Shown here piece by piece: positions 1 to 8,577 of a stretch of 64,000 nucleotides of DNA. How positions within the stretch are numbered: position 1 is the first letter of the stretch; every line of letters begins with the position of its first letter. Source of the stretch: Emcibacter sp. SYSU 3D8 (GTDB taxonomy: Bacteria > Pseudomonadota > Alphaproteobacteria > SMXS01); the NCBI RefSeq assembly GCF_039655875.1, contig NZ_JBBYXK010000002.1, forward strand, positions 991,433 through 1,055,432, given 5' to 3'. A program made the translations under genes and the position numbers. The notes beneath the pieces were generated by a model. The model searched no databases and had not been told where the DNA came from. It worked only from the letters and a program-made list of their open reading frames with translations.

Positions 1-285
1 GCCGAGAAGAACGCGATCAGCTTCGACGTGCTCAGCGACACCGGCAACAAGGTGGCGGCGGCTTTCGGCCTGGTATTCACGCTGACGCCGGCGCTGCAGG
101 ACCTCTACCGGTCGTTCGGGCTCGACCTGGCGCAGTTCAACGGCGACGACAGCATGACACTGCCGATACCCGCCACCTATGTGGTCGATGCCGACCGCCG
201 GGTGCTCCACGCCTTCGTCGATCCCGACTATACCAGGCGGCTTGAGCCGGACGCCGTCGTGGGCGCGCTGCGGTCGCCCTCATGA
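1..285 (+). CDS. Redoxin (AhpC/TSA-like) family protein, C-terminal part
   Basis: Only the last 94 residues are in the window; the gene enters from the left edge in frame 1. The visible part has the end of a thioredoxin fold: a 'LPIPATYVVDADRRVLHAF' strand pair with the cis-proline-type IPATYV segment, then a short terminal helix. That layout is typical of peroxiredoxin/AhpC-TSA proteins that reduce peroxides with a cysteine lying upstream of what is visible. The stop overlaps the next start in an ATGA, so the two genes are probably co-translated. The peroxidatic cysteine cannot be checked, so a non-peroxidase redoxin is equally possible. Confidence 0.6.
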   Translation, partial: AEKNAISFDVLSDTGNKVAAAFGLVFTLTPALQDLYRSFGLDLAQFNGDDSMTLPIPATYVVDADRRVLHAFVDPDYTRRLEPDAVVGALRSPS

Positions 286-932
286 CCCTGTCGGTGGATG
301 TCCACTGGTCGTTCCGCAGCCCGTATTCCTATCTGGCGACACGCCGCCTTGCCGAGCTGCGGCAACGCTACGACCTGGAGATCGTGTTCCGGCCGGTCTA
401 TCCGCTCGCGGTGCGCAAGGCGGACTTCTTCACCAGCGTCAATCCGGCCTGGGTGAAATACGTCCAGCGCGATGCGCCGAGGCTGGCCGAATTTCTGGGT
501 CTGCCGTTTCGCTGGCCCAAGCCCGACCCCATCGTGCAGGACATGGCGACGCTGAAGATCGCCGAGGGCCAGCCCTATATCCGCCGCCTGACCCGCATGG
601 GCCAGGCGGCCGCAGACAGCGGCCGCGGCATCGAGTTCGCCTATGAAGTTTCGGCGCTACTGTGGGGCGGCACGCGAGGCTGGAACGAGGGCGATCACCT
701 GCGGGACGCGGTCCTGCGCGCCGGACTGGCGATCGAGGAACTGGACGCGGCGATCGATGCCGACCCCGAGGGCTACGATACGCGAATCGCCGCCAACCAG
801 AATGCGCTCGAGGCGGCCGGGCACTGGGGCGTGCCGACCATGGTGTTCGAGGGCGAGCCGTTCTTCGGACAGGACAGGATTGATCTTCTGGTCTGGCGGC
901 TGAAGCAGCGCGGCCTCGCCGTCCGCAACTGA
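282..932 (+). CDS. 2-hydroxychromene-2-carboxylate isomerase family (DsbA-fold) protein
   Basis: A 216-residue protein of the DsbA/GST-kappa superfamily. The N-terminus has the SPYSYLA motif around residues 13-19, where Ser13 matches the glutathione-contacting serine of HCCA isomerases and GST kappa, in place of the CxxC of true disulfide oxidoreductases. The C-terminus has 'GVPTMVFEGEPFFGQDRI', the usual cis-Pro loop and terminal helix of the family. Such enzymes carry out glutathione-dependent isomerisation in aromatic degradation, but many members have no known substrate. It overlaps the upstream redoxin gene by 4 bases. The family is clear; the substrate is not. Confidence 0.85.
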   Translation: MTLSVDVHWSFRSPYSYLATRRLAELRQRYDLEIVFRPVYPLAVRKADFFTSVNPAWVKYVQRDAPRLAEFLGLPFRWPKPDPIVQDMATLKIAEGQPYIRRLTRMGQAAADSGRGIEFAYEVSALLWGGTRGWNEGDHLRDAVLRAGLAIEELDAAIDADPEGYDTRIAANQNALEAAGHWGVPTMVFEGEPFFGQDRIDLLVWRLKQRGLAVRN

Positions 933-976
933 GGCTCAGGTCGACGGCTGCATATCTGTTGGCTGTCGGCGTCCGG

Positions 977-1942
977 TCAGGAAAGCAGCGTCGCAAGGCG
1001 GTCTGTAGCCGCGACCATGGCCTCGTTCATGCCGGGACTCCGCGTGTCATGACCGGCTCCGCCAATGACCACCAGTTCACTGCCGGGCCACTTTCCGGCA
1101 AGGCGCCGTGCTGTGATCAGCGGACTGCCTATATCCATCAGGCCGTGGATCATGATGCCCGGTATGTTTGCGAGGGTGCTGGCTCCTCGCAACAGCACGC
1201 CGTCCTCAAGCCAGGCGGCATGCAGCCAGTAATGGGTCACCAGCCGCGCAAAGCCGAGCCGAAAGACCGGGCTGTCGTACCGGGGATGTGGCTCAAGGTC
1301 GGTGGCCGCCGCAAGCACGGCCTGCTCCCAGTCGCACCAGTCCCGCGCTGCCTTGTCGCAGGTTGCCGGATCCTGATCCACCAACAGCCGATGATAGTCC
1401 GCGATGACGTGGCCGGTGCGTTCCTGTGGGGGAATACCCTCCTGGAATCGCCTCCATGCGTCAGGGATGAACCTGCCGACGCCTTGCGTGATCCGGTCGA
1501 TTTCCGTTTGTGTCGTGGTGGTGACGCTACACAATATGAGAGCGCGAACGCGGGCAGGGTGCGTTTGGGCATAGGCCAGCGCCAGGGTTGATCCCCACGA
1601 TCCGCCCCATACCAGCCAGCGTGCCACACCCAGGTGATTCCGAAGCGTCTCCATATCTGCAATCAGGTGGTCGGTCGTGTTGACCGACAGGTCGGCTTCG
1701 GATGCGCTGGCATGGGGGCGGCTTCGGCCACTGCCCCGCTGATCGAACAGGATGATCCTGTAGGCGTGCGGATCGAATATTCGACGCATGCCGGGGGTAC
1801 ATCCGGATCCGGGACCGCCATGCAGCATCACGGCGGGCCGACCCGACGGGTTGCCGCACGACTCCCAGTAGATTGACTGACCGTCGCCCACATCGAGCAT
1901 GCCGCGGGCGTGGGGCTCGATGTCGGGATAGAGGGCCGTCAT
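977..1942 (-). CDS. pip: Prolyl aminopeptidase (alpha/beta hydrolase, peptidase S33)
   Basis: A 321-residue cytosolic hydrolase matching proline iminopeptidases, which remove N-terminal proline from peptides. Visible are the HGGPGSGC oxyanion-hole motif (residues 41-48), FDQRGSGRS, the nucleophile elbow GGSWGS with Ser115, the late acid in HGLMD and the catalytic His in GGAGHD. The open frame runs on upstream, but the ATG at 1942 gives the family N-terminus (TALYPDIEPHARGMLDVGDG) and overlaps the upstream membrane-protein gene in an ATGA, so that start is chosen. Length fits the family. Closely related hydrolases with other substrates exist. Confidence 0.9.
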   Translation of the reverse strand: MTALYPDIEPHARGMLDVGDGQSIYWESCGNPSGRPAVMLHGGPGSGCTPGMRRIFDPHAYRIILFDQRGSGRSRPHASASEADLSVNTTDHLIADMETLRNHLGVARWLVWGGSWGSTLALAYAQTHPARVRALILCSVTTTTQTEIDRITQGVGRFIPDAWRRFQEGIPPQERTGHVIADYHRLLVDQDPATCDKAARDWCDWEQAVLAAATDLEPHPRYDSPVFRLGFARLVTHYWLHAAWLEDGVLLRGASTLANIPGIMIHGLMDIGSPLITARRLAGKWPGSELVVIGGAGHDTRSPGMNEAMVAATDRLATLLS

Positions 1943-2601
1943 AGTCCGCCTGCGTGGTTCGGTTTCTCGATGCGGGTGAAATAGCCGGCCAGGTTCGATA
2001 GGGCGAATGCCGCGATCGACAGGATCAGGAACGGATTCAGCGTCGCCGCCGCCAGCACCCAGCTGGCGATGGTGGCCAGGGTCAGCACCATGGGCGCGGC
2101 GGTGGTCAGGATGTCGGCAGCCCTTTGGCCCCGCACCAGGTCGGCGGCGGCGAAACACCCGCAGCCGATAATGATGCAGCCGCCCAGCGCCAGTTGCGAG
2201 GCGCCTGCCCAGCCCGCCTGATCGCCGCGCCACGCCGCGTCGAGCAGCAGGCCGGCACCGTTCAGCGCCAGCATGGCGAAGCTGACGCCGATGGGCTTGA
2301 CCCGCGCCCACTTCCTCAGCGCGTCGGGCAGGCCGGCCAGCAGGCGCTGGGCGCGGCCGCGCAGCGCCAGCACGATGACCGACAACCGTCCCTTTTCACC
2401 GGCGATATGGCGCGCCTGATCGTCGCCATAGGCCAGCAGGATGGTGTGGGCAAGGATGGTGAACAGGGCGCCGGCCAGCTTGGGCAGGCTTACCGCCTGT
2501 TCCGCATCGAAGGCGAAGCCCACATAGCACAGATCGCCGACGATATTGCACAGGGCCATCGTCGAGAACGGGTGTGTCCGCAGGTAGCCCAGCATTGCCA
2601 T
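1939..2601 (-). CDS. Hypothetical integral membrane protein
   Basis: A 220-residue protein I do not recognise. It has about five to six hydrophobic segments, the clearest being 'KLAGALFTILAHTILLAYG', 'GVSFAMLALNGAGLLLDA', 'LALGGCIIIGCGCFAAADLV' and 'MVLTLATIASWVLAAATL', with a basic C-terminal tail. The central Gly/Cys-rich segment is unusual. It is the first gene of a two-gene leftward unit with the prolyl aminopeptidase, sharing an ATGA overlap. Nothing visible gives a function. Confidence 0.6.
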   Translation of the reverse strand: MAMLGYLRTHPFSTMALCNIVGDLCYVGFAFDAEQAVSLPKLAGALFTILAHTILLAYGDDQARHIAGEKGRLSVIVLALRGRAQRLLAGLPDALRKWARVKPIGVSFAMLALNGAGLLLDAAWRGDQAGWAGASQLALGGCIIIGCGCFAAADLVRGQRAADILTTAAPMVLTLATIASWVLAAATLNPFLILSIAAFALSNLAGYFTRIEKPNHAGGL

Positions 2602-2673
2602 GACGCGGCACTATAACGGTCGTGATCGCCGCACCCTATGGCGAAGGCGCGCCCGATCCCGGTGGCGCAAACG

Positions 2674-2706
2674 AAAAGGGCTCCCGGATGATCCGGAAGC
2701 CCTTTC
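2674..2706 (-). terminator. Intrinsic terminator after the small lipoprotein gene
   Basis: A 15-base inverted repeat (AAAGGGCTCCCGGAT and ATCCGGAAGCCCTTT, one G-U pair) with a tiny loop. Read on the minus strand it ends in a T-run, 24 bases beyond the stop of the lipoprotein gene. Confidence 0.75.
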
Positions 2707-2729
2707 CTGAACTCAAGAAGGTGCCGTCC

Positions 2730-2975
2730 TTACGGAGTCGGCGCGCCTTCCTTGGTCTCTTCCGGCGCGGACTCGTCAGCCGGCGGCGCCATGCCATCGA
2801 CCGGAGCGTCCATCGGAGCTTCGGCGGCCGGATCCATCGGCGCTTCCGGCATCGGCTCAGCCGGTGCCTCAACCGCCGGTGCTTCGACCGGAGCTTCTTC
2901 GGTCTTCTTTTCGCAAGCGGAAAGTGCCAGGCCCATTACGGCAACCGGCAAAACGATTTTCCACATCCCTTTCAT
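2730..2975 (-). CDS. Small acidic Pro/Ala-rich lipoprotein
   Basis: An 81-residue predicted lipoprotein. The N-terminus has a lysine-bearing start, a hydrophobic stretch and the lipobox LSAC with Cys21. The mature part is almost entirely Glu, Pro, Ala, Asp and Met, with loosely repeated EAP/APMDAP units and no hydrophobic core, so it is probably a disordered tether in the periplasm. GAAGAGGAG lies upstream of the ATG, and a strong terminator follows. It is a single-gene transcript. Repetitive acidic lipoproteins like this are poorly conserved and no function can be assigned. Confidence 0.75.
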   Translation of the reverse strand: MKGMWKIVLPVAVMGLALSACEKKTEEAPVEAPAVEAPAEPMPEAPMDPAAEAPMDAPVDGMAPPADESAPEETKEGAPTP

Positions 2976-3118
2976 TCGACTTTACTCCTCTTCCCAGAGA
3001 CGGCTACAGGACGAGCAACTTTTGCACATCCAATGGAATCTTACAAACAACAACTGCGCACCAAACCCCCTCCCTTGAACCATTTTGTTGTGCATGGAAA
3101 GACCATGGCACCCAAAAT

Positions 3119-4534
3119 CTATGGTTCAAGGGTACGCGTTCGCTGTGTCAGTTCCCTCAACGGACGGGACACTACCACAGTTCCGTCGCGTATGTAGCTC
3201 TCATGATTGGTTTCCACGCGATTGAGGTTGTAGAGATAATTGACCATCAGCCCATAGGATTGGCGCCAGCCGTTGGCCGAACGGTCGGCCGGCCAGTTGA
3301 GCCGCTCGAGCCGCGCCCCATTGCGCAGGTGGAAGCGGGCAACCGGATCGATCGGCTGATTCCGGCGGGTGCGCTGGGCGAAATACCAGCCGGCCATGCG
3401 ATGGATAAAATCGCGGATTTCCGGGTCTTCTGCCACGTCGCCATGAGCCAGCGACGCCAGGCCCCGATAGCGCTCGGCGTCTCCCGGCTGGAAGATCGCG
3501 CCGGCATGCGTGGCGGCGGCCTTGTCCAGCCAGCGGCGGAAGCCGGGTACCGGCGACAGGGTGGCGAACTGCTTCAGCGCGGGCATGTCATGGGCCAGCG
3601 CCTCGGCCGCCTTCTTGATCAGGTGTTCGCCGAAGCTGACGCCCTGCAAACCCTTCTGGGTATTGGAGATCGAATAGAAGATGGCGGTATCGGCGGCCTT
3701 CGGGTCGCCCGTCGGGGCGTCGCGGTCGAGCAGCGCCTGGACATCGCCCGCCAGTCCCTTGACCAGCGCCACCTCGACGAAGGCCAGCGGCTCGTCGGGC
3801 ATGCGCGGATGGAACAGGGCGAAACAGCGCCGGTCTGATTCAAGCCGGTTGCGCATGTCTTCCCACGACTTGATCTCGTGGACAGCCTCATAGGCGATCA
3901 GCTTTTCCAGCAGCGCCGCGGGCGATTGCCAGGTGATCTGCCGCAGGTCGAGGAAGCCCAGGTCGAACCACGACACCAGCAACTCACGCAGATCGTCGTC
4001 CAGCGCCGCCAGTTGTGGCGACATGTCGCGCAGCGTCAGCAGGTCGGCGCGCAGGTCGACCAGGAACTTGACGCCCTGCGGCAGGGCGTTGAACTGGCGC
4101 AGCAGCCGCAGGCGGGGCGGGGTCAGTGCATCCTTGATCAGGCGCTCGGCCTTGACCCGCGCCTCGACGGTGCCGGCCTCGCGCCATGCGGTGACGCCGA
4201 CGGTCAGCGCGTCGGCGTCTGTGGCGAAGCGTTCGGCAAGCAGGGTGAGGAAGCGCCGGCGCCCGGTGTCGTCGAACGAGAGGTAAAGCCGGCCCAATCC
4301 GGCAGCGCGGGCGCGGGCGGCGAATTCGCCGCCGGGGCCGGCGATGCAGTCGGCGATCTGGCGGCGCACGGCCTCGAGCTTGGCAGCGGGAAGGTCGGCG
4401 CCGATGTCGCCGCCGGCGGCGATGGCGACCGCGCCGTCTCGCACGTCGTTCCAGGCGCGGCGCACCCGGTCGAGCGCCCGGTTGAGGAATGTTTCACGCT
4501 GCGGCGGCGGCAGCTTGAGTGGATCGCTGCTCAT
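3119..4534 (-). CDS. Malonyl-CoA decarboxylase
   Basis: A 471-residue protein that decarboxylates malonyl-CoA to acetyl-CoA. The N-terminal half matches the helical MCD domain ('FLVDLRADLLTL', 'DLRELLVSWFDLGFLDLRQI'). The C-terminal acetyltransferase-fold domain has FYSISNTQKGLQGVSFG, TLSPVPGFRRWL (the Ser that matches human Ser329) and FHLRNGARLERLNW (the His that matches human His423). Length is normal for a bacterial MCD. It is the last gene of a leftward run after a crotonase and a CoA-transferase, which suggests it removes malonyl-CoA or a malonyl-like acyl-CoA made in that pathway. A long U-rich leader separates it from the lipoprotein gene. Confidence 0.93.
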   Translation of the reverse strand: MSSDPLKLPPPQRETFLNRALDRVRRAWNDVRDGAVAIAAGGDIGADLPAAKLEAVRRQIADCIAGPGGEFAARARAAGLGRLYLSFDDTGRRRFLTLLAERFATDADALTVGVTAWREAGTVEARVKAERLIKDALTPPRLRLLRQFNALPQGVKFLVDLRADLLTLRDMSPQLAALDDDLRELLVSWFDLGFLDLRQITWQSPAALLEKLIAYEAVHEIKSWEDMRNRLESDRRCFALFHPRMPDEPLAFVEVALVKGLAGDVQALLDRDAPTGDPKAADTAIFYSISNTQKGLQGVSFGEHLIKKAAEALAHDMPALKQFATLSPVPGFRRWLDKAAATHAGAIFQPGDAERYRGLASLAHGDVAEDPEIRDFIHRMAGWYFAQRTRRNQPIDPVARFHLRNGARLERLNWPADRSANGWRQSYGLMVNYLYNLNRVETNHESYIRDGTVVVSRPLRELTQRTRTLEP

Positions 4535-4600
4535 GCCGAATTCCTATCACGGAATGGCCGATACGGCTATTGCACCATCGTGAAGGTTGGGTTGCGCGCT

Positions 4601-5749
4601 CTAGCGTCCCAGCCAGGCGAGGATCGCGGCGCGGCCGCCGTCCAGGTCGGGGACCGGGCCGCGGGTTGAAGGGTCGCCGAAGGCCGACAGCTTGATCGGG
4701 TTGCCGGCGATCTCCAGCGGGCCGGTCACCGGATCGTCGACCGTCACCACCATGTTGCGGGCGCGGACATGGGGATCGTTGAGCGCCTGCTCCACATTAT
4801 TTATAGGGCCGCAGGGGACGCCGGCCTGTTCCAGCAGGTCCATCCAGTGCGCGACCGGCTGGTGGCGCAGGGTGAACTCCATCTCGTGGGCCAGACGGTC
4901 CACGTTCTGGGTCCGCATGTCGTTGCTGGCGAAGTCCGGATCGGCCAGCAGCTCGGGACGGCCGAGTACACCGCACAGCTTCTCGAACAGGCCGTTGTTG
5001 CCGGCGGCGATGATGATCCAGCCGTCCTGTGCCTGATAGGCGGCGAACGGCGTGATCGACGGGTGCCGCGCCCCCAGCGGGCCGGGCGCCTCGCCGGTCG
5101 CGGCATAACGGGCGATGGCGTTTTCGAGGATGGCGATCTGGCAGTCGAGCATGGCCACGTCGATCTTCATGCCCTGGCCGGTCGATGCCCGGTGATACAG
5201 TGCGGCGTTGATGCCGATGGTGGCGAACAGGCCGGCGGTGATATCGCCCACCGAGCTGCCAACCCGGGTCGGCGGTCCGCCGGGATGGCCGGTGATGCTC
5301 ATGATGCCGCCCATGCCCTGCACGACCATGTCGTAGGCGGGACGGGTCCTGTAGGGGCCGCTGTGGCCGAAGCCAGAGGCGGCGGCATAGATCAGCGCCG
5401 GGAAGCGTTCGTGCAGCAGGTCCCAGCCATAGCCCAGCTTCTCCATCACGCCCGGCCGGTAGTTCTCGACCAGGATGTCGGCGCGGGCCAGCAGGTCCTC
5501 GAAGATGGCGCGGTCGTCCTCGGCCTTCAGGTCGAGCGCGATGCTCTCCTTGCCGCGGTTCAGCGACATGAAATAGGCCGACTTCTCTTCGATGAACGGG
5601 CCGATATGGCGGCTGTCGTCGCCGGTTCCCGGCGTCTCGACCTTGATTACCCGAGCGCCCAGATCGGCCAGCACCATGGTGCAGTACGGCCCCGCCAGCA
5701 CACGGGTCAGGTCGAGAACCAGCAGGCCGGCGAGGGGACCGTCGGTCAT
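4601..5749 (-). CDS. CaiB/BaiF-type (class III) CoA-transferase
   Basis: A 382-residue class III CoA-transferase, which moves CoA between carboxylic acids. The N-terminus shows the family signature 'GLLVLDLTRVLAGPYCTM...ADLGARVIKVE', and the 'SVGDITAGLF' segment places Asp169 exactly where the catalytic aspartate of formyl-CoA transferase sits. The C-terminal lobe ends in the usual GxPxxxL-like segment. It lies 4 bases after a crotonase and 66 bases before malonyl-CoA decarboxylase, so the trio is probably one operon for activation and processing of a CoA thioester. The acid substrate cannot be told from sequence. Confidence 0.92.
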   Translation of the reverse strand: MTDGPLAGLLVLDLTRVLAGPYCTMVLADLGARVIKVETPGTGDDSRHIGPFIEEKSAYFMSLNRGKESIALDLKAEDDRAIFEDLLARADILVENYRPGVMEKLGYGWDLLHERFPALIYAAASGFGHSGPYRTRPAYDMVVQGMGGIMSITGHPGGPPTRVGSSVGDITAGLFATIGINAALYHRASTGQGMKIDVAMLDCQIAILENAIARYAATGEAPGPLGARHPSITPFAAYQAQDGWIIIAAGNNGLFEKLCGVLGRPELLADPDFASNDMRTQNVDRLAHEMEFTLRHQPVAHWMDLLEQAGVPCGPINNVEQALNDPHVRARNMVVTVDDPVTGPLEIAGNPIKLSAFGDPSTRGPVPDLDGGRAAILAWLGR

Positions 5750-5753
5750 CCGG

Positions 5754-6551
5754 CTACTTGCCCTTGAACTGGGCGGGACGCTTCTCGAAGAACGCCTTCA
5801 CGCCCTCGCCGAAATCCTCGGTGCGGCCGGCGACCTTCTGGCTCTGGCGCTCCAGGTCGAGCTGGTCGTCATAGGTGTTGAGCGGGCTGTTCCAGTACAG
5901 CTTGCGGATGAGACCCAGCGCCACGGTGGGACCGTTGGCCAGTTCGGTCGCCAGCTTCCTGGCCTCGCCCATCAGCGCGTCGTCTTCATAGACGCGGTTG
6001 ATCAGGCCCCATTCCAGCGCGGTCGGCGCGGGCAGCTTGTCGGCCATAAGCGACAGCTCCTTGGCGCGGGCAAGGCCCACGAGGCGCGGCAGCAGATAGG
6101 TCGAGCCGCCATCCGGCACCAGCCCGATGCGGCGGAACGCCTGCAGGAAATAGCTGGATTTGGCGGCCAGGATCATGTCGCCCATCAGCGCGAAGCTCAT
6201 GCCGACGCCGGCAGCCACGCCATTGACGGCGGTGATCATGGGGAAGGGCAGGTCGCGCAGGCGCTTCAGGATGGGGTGATAGAAGCGCTCGAGCACGTCG
6301 CCCGCGTCGCTGTCACTGGAACCGGGCTCCTTGGAAATGCCGCCGCCCAGATTGGCGCCGGCGCAGAAACCGCGGCCTTCGCCGGTCAGGATGACGCAGC
6401 GCACGCCGCTGTCCTTGGCCTCCAGCGCATCCAGCGCGGCCTGGATGTCTTCCAGCATGGGAACGGAAACCGAGTTCAGCGCCGACGGATCGTTCAGCGT
6501 CAGGACCGCGACCGGACCGTCTATATCCAGTTTGACCTTGCCGTTCTTCAT
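5754..6551 (-). CDS. Crotonase-family protein, PaaG-like enoyl-CoA isomerase/hydratase
   Basis: A 265-residue crotonase. The CoA-binding GEGRGFCAGANL and the oxyanion-hole NGVAAGVGMSFAL are present. Neither classical hydratase glutamate is kept: the Glu144 site is Ser in GVGMS and the Glu164 site is Phe in LQAFRRIGL. Instead GLVPDGGSTYLLPR carries an Asp where PaaG-type isomerases have their catalytic Asp, so double-bond isomerisation is more likely than plain hydration. The ATG at 6551 is chosen over a far longer open frame because GGGGAGAT lies just upstream and the family N-terminus begins there. First gene of the operon with the CoA-transferase and malonyl-CoA decarboxylase. Confidence 0.88.
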   Translation of the reverse strand: MKNGKVKLDIDGPVAVLTLNDPSALNSVSVPMLEDIQAALDALEAKDSGVRCVILTGEGRGFCAGANLGGGISKEPGSSDSDAGDVLERFYHPILKRLRDLPFPMITAVNGVAAGVGMSFALMGDMILAAKSSYFLQAFRRIGLVPDGGSTYLLPRLVGLARAKELSLMADKLPAPTALEWGLINRVYEDDALMGEARKLATELANGPTVALGLIRKLYWNSPLNTYDDQLDLERQSQKVAGRTEDFGEGVKAFFEKRPAQFKGK

Positions 6552-6665
6552 GTGCTTTATCTCCCCGGGAATACTTACAGGCCGCGCCAACAAAGGGCAT
6601 TTTCCCCGGCATCGCAAGGGAAATTCCGCAGGCTCGGCGCCACATCTCGCAACGGGGAAGCGTGC

Positions 6666-7445
6666 ATGTCCAGCTACGAATTCATCAAGACCGAACGCGA
6701 CGGCAACCTGTTCATCCTGACCATGAACCGGCCCGACGTGATGAATGCCTGCCACTCGCCCATGCATGAGGAGATGCAGGCGGCGTTCGACGAGTTCGCC
6801 AATGACGACAGCCTGTGGGTGGCCATCGTCACCGGCGCCGGCGACCGGGCCTTCTCGGCCGGCAACGACCTGAAGTATCAGGCGGCCGGCGGCAAGCGCT
6901 GGAAGGTGCGCACCGGCTTCGGCGGCATCACCTCGCGCTTCGACCTGTTCAAACCGGTGATCGCGGCGGTGAACGGCGTCGCCATGGGCGGCGGCTTCGA
7001 GGTGGCGCTGGCCTGCGACATCATCGTCGCCTCCGACAAGGCCGTGTTCGCGCTGCCGGAAGTGCGGGTCGGCCTGATGGCGGGCGCCGGCGGCGTGCAC
7101 CGCCTGCCGCGCACCATGCCGCTGAAGCAGGCCATGGGCATGATGCTGACTGGCAAGCGCATGAGCGCCGATGACGGTTTCCGCCTCGGCTTCGTCAACG
7201 AGGTCGTGCCGCATGCCGACCTGATGACCGCTGCGCGCCGCTGGGCCGCCGAGATCCTGGAAGCGTCGCCGCTGTCGGTCCGCGCCACCAAGGAGGCGGT
7301 CTACAAGGGCTTCGACGCGCCGACCCTGGAAGAGGCCATCGACGCAGTCTATCCGATGAGCCAGAAGATGCGCGACAGCGAGGACTTCATCGAAGGCCCG
7401 AAGGCGTTTTCGGAAAAGCGCAAGCCAAACTGGAAGGGCAAGTAA
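6666..7445 (+). CDS. Enoyl-CoA hydratase
   Basis: A 259-residue crotonase with both catalytic glutamates: AMGGGFEVAL (Glu144 equivalent) and FALPEVRVGL (Glu164 equivalent), plus the CoA-binding DRAFSAGNDL. It should hydrate trans-2-enoyl-CoA in beta-oxidation. The ATG at 6666 follows AACGGGGAAG and starts the family N-terminus; the frame upstream is open but has no family sequence. It is divergent from the PaaG-like crotonase, with 114 bases between them, so promoters for both must lie there. A strong terminator follows 20 bases after the stop. Confidence 0.93.
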   Translation: MSSYEFIKTERDGNLFILTMNRPDVMNACHSPMHEEMQAAFDEFANDDSLWVAIVTGAGDRAFSAGNDLKYQAAGGKRWKVRTGFGGITSRFDLFKPVIAAVNGVAMGGGFEVALACDIIVASDKAVFALPEVRVGLMAGAGGVHRLPRTMPLKQAMGMMLTGKRMSADDGFRLGFVNEVVPHADLMTAARRWAAEILEASPLSVRATKEAVYKGFDAPTLEEAIDAVYPMSQKMRDSEDFIEGPKAFSEKRKPNWKGK

Positions 7446-7463
7446 GCCTTCCTGCGACGCCAT

Positions 7464-7499
7464 GAAAAGGGCGCGGCCTGTGAAGGCCGCGCCCTTTTT
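7464..7499. terminator. Bidirectional intrinsic terminator
   Basis: A perfect 15-base inverted repeat (AAAAGGGCGCGGCCT / AGGCCGCGCCCTTTT) with a GTGA loop, flanked by A-run and T-run. It serves the rightward enoyl-CoA hydratase and the leftward MAPEG gene, which converge here. Confidence 0.88.
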
Positions 7500-7527
7500 C
7501 ATTCGGGATCGTGCGCTCGGCTGAGCC

Positions 7528-7923
7528 CTAGAGGTGAGGCGCGACCGACAGGTAGATGGCGCCGAATCCCATGATCGACATCAGCAGGAACGTGACCTGG
7601 GCGCCGATCAGGCGCGGATAGGTCGCACCCGGATTGCTGCTGTAGCCCCACACATGCAGCAGGCGGGCGATGACCAGCGAGCCGCCCAGCACATGGACCA
7701 TGGGCTGGGGCGCGCCGCCGGCTTCGAGCAGATAGAGCAGGATCAGCGCCAGCGGCACGTTCTCGACGAAATTGGCCTGCACCCGCATGGTTGTGTCGGG
7801 CTTCCAGTCCGGCAGCTTCTTGGCGTTGATGCGCGCCCACAGCACCTGGGTGGCCAGCGCCACGGCCAGCAGTCCCATGATGCCCGCGTAGAAAAGTGTG
7901 ATCGGTATGCCCGGCGTGTTCAT
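7528..7923 (-). CDS. MAPEG family membrane protein
   Basis: A 131-residue protein with four membrane segments and the MAPEG signature: 'MRVQANFVENVPLALILLYLLE' (the RxxxNxxE region at about residues 46-53), 'ARLLHVWGYS' and a hydrophobic C-terminus. MAPEG proteins are membrane glutathione transferases or related enzymes acting on lipophilic compounds. It is the last of four leftward genes and its ATG overlaps the stop of the flavin reductase gene in an ATGA, which fixes the start at 7923. A second MAPEG gene lies at 24839-25492. Substrate unknown. Confidence 0.88.
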   Translation of the reverse strand: MNTPGIPITLFYAGIMGLLAVALATQVLWARINAKKLPDWKPDTTMRVQANFVENVPLALILLYLLEAGGAPQPMVHVLGGSLVIARLLHVWGYSSNPGATYPRLIGAQVTFLLMSIMGFGAIYLSVAPHL

Positions 7924-8573
7924 CCCTGTGGTCCCCTCTTCCTGTCGCGCTCGGCCGCCCAGACCTTGTAGTCGATGCGCGGCATATCGAATGCGTCGCC
8001 GGTCTTTACGTACCAGCCGCGGCCGTGCATGCGGCCGATCAGCTGCATGGCCGGGGCGTCCACATACATCTTCTCGCTGTCGATGAACCGGTCGTCGATA
8101 TGCATGTAGACCACCTCGCCGATGACGACGCGGTTGCCGGTGCCCACTTCCATGGTGGTCATGCGCTTGCACTCGAAGCTGACCGGCGATTCCCTGATAT
8201 AGGGTGGCTTCACGATGGTGCTGGGCATGGCGGTCAGGCCGCTCTCGGCCATCTCGTCCTCATCGGCCGGGAAGTCCGCCGCGCACAGATTCATGTTTGG
8301 CGCGATGGCCTCGCTGACCAGGCTGACGACAAACTCGCCGGTGTCGCGGATATTGTCGCCGGTGTCCTTGCGCGGCGCATAGTCGGTCACCTCCAGCCCC
8401 AGCACCACCAGCGGCGGTTCGCTGCTCACGGCATTGAAGAAGCTGAACGGCGCCGAATTGACGATGCCGTCCTTGCTGACGGTGGTGACCAGGGCGATGG
8501 GGCGCGGGACGATGGACGATACCAGCAGCTTGTACCGGTCCATGCGCTCGAGCGTGCGGAAGTCGAAATCCAT
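7920..8573 (-). CDS. Flavin reductase-like / FMN-binding split-barrel protein
   Basis: A 217-residue protein matching the flavin reductase-like domain: 'LVSSIVPRPIALVTTVSKDGIVNSAPFSFFNAVSSEPPLVVLG' is the typical FMN-binding strand-turn-strand. Members reduce FMN for two-component oxygenases or act as FMN-dependent reductases on their own. It sits in an operon with a SnoaL-like protein, a two-segment membrane protein and a MAPEG protein, a set suited to handling lipophilic or oxygenated substrates. No partner monooxygenase is adjacent, so its electron acceptor is unknown. Confidence 0.88.
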   Translation of the reverse strand: MDFDFRTLERMDRYKLLVSSIVPRPIALVTTVSKDGIVNSAPFSFFNAVSSEPPLVVLGLEVTDYAPRKDTGDNIRDTGEFVVSLVSEAIAPNMNLCAADFPADEDEMAESGLTAMPSTIVKPPYIRESPVSFECKRMTTMEVGTGNRVVIGEVVYMHIDDRFIDSEKMYVDAPAMQLIGRMHGRGWYVKTGDAFDMPRIDYKVWAAERDRKRGPQG

Positions 8574-8577
8574 GCCG

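Noticed and set aside
977..2311. 444-residue open frame extending the prolyl aminopeptidase upstream
   Set aside because: The extra N-terminal part is a shadow of the membrane-protein gene; the family start at 1942 overlaps that gene in an ATGA.
5754..7502. 582-residue leftward open frame
   Set aside because: Only the last 265 residues are crotonase; the rest is antisense to the rightward enoyl-CoA hydratase.
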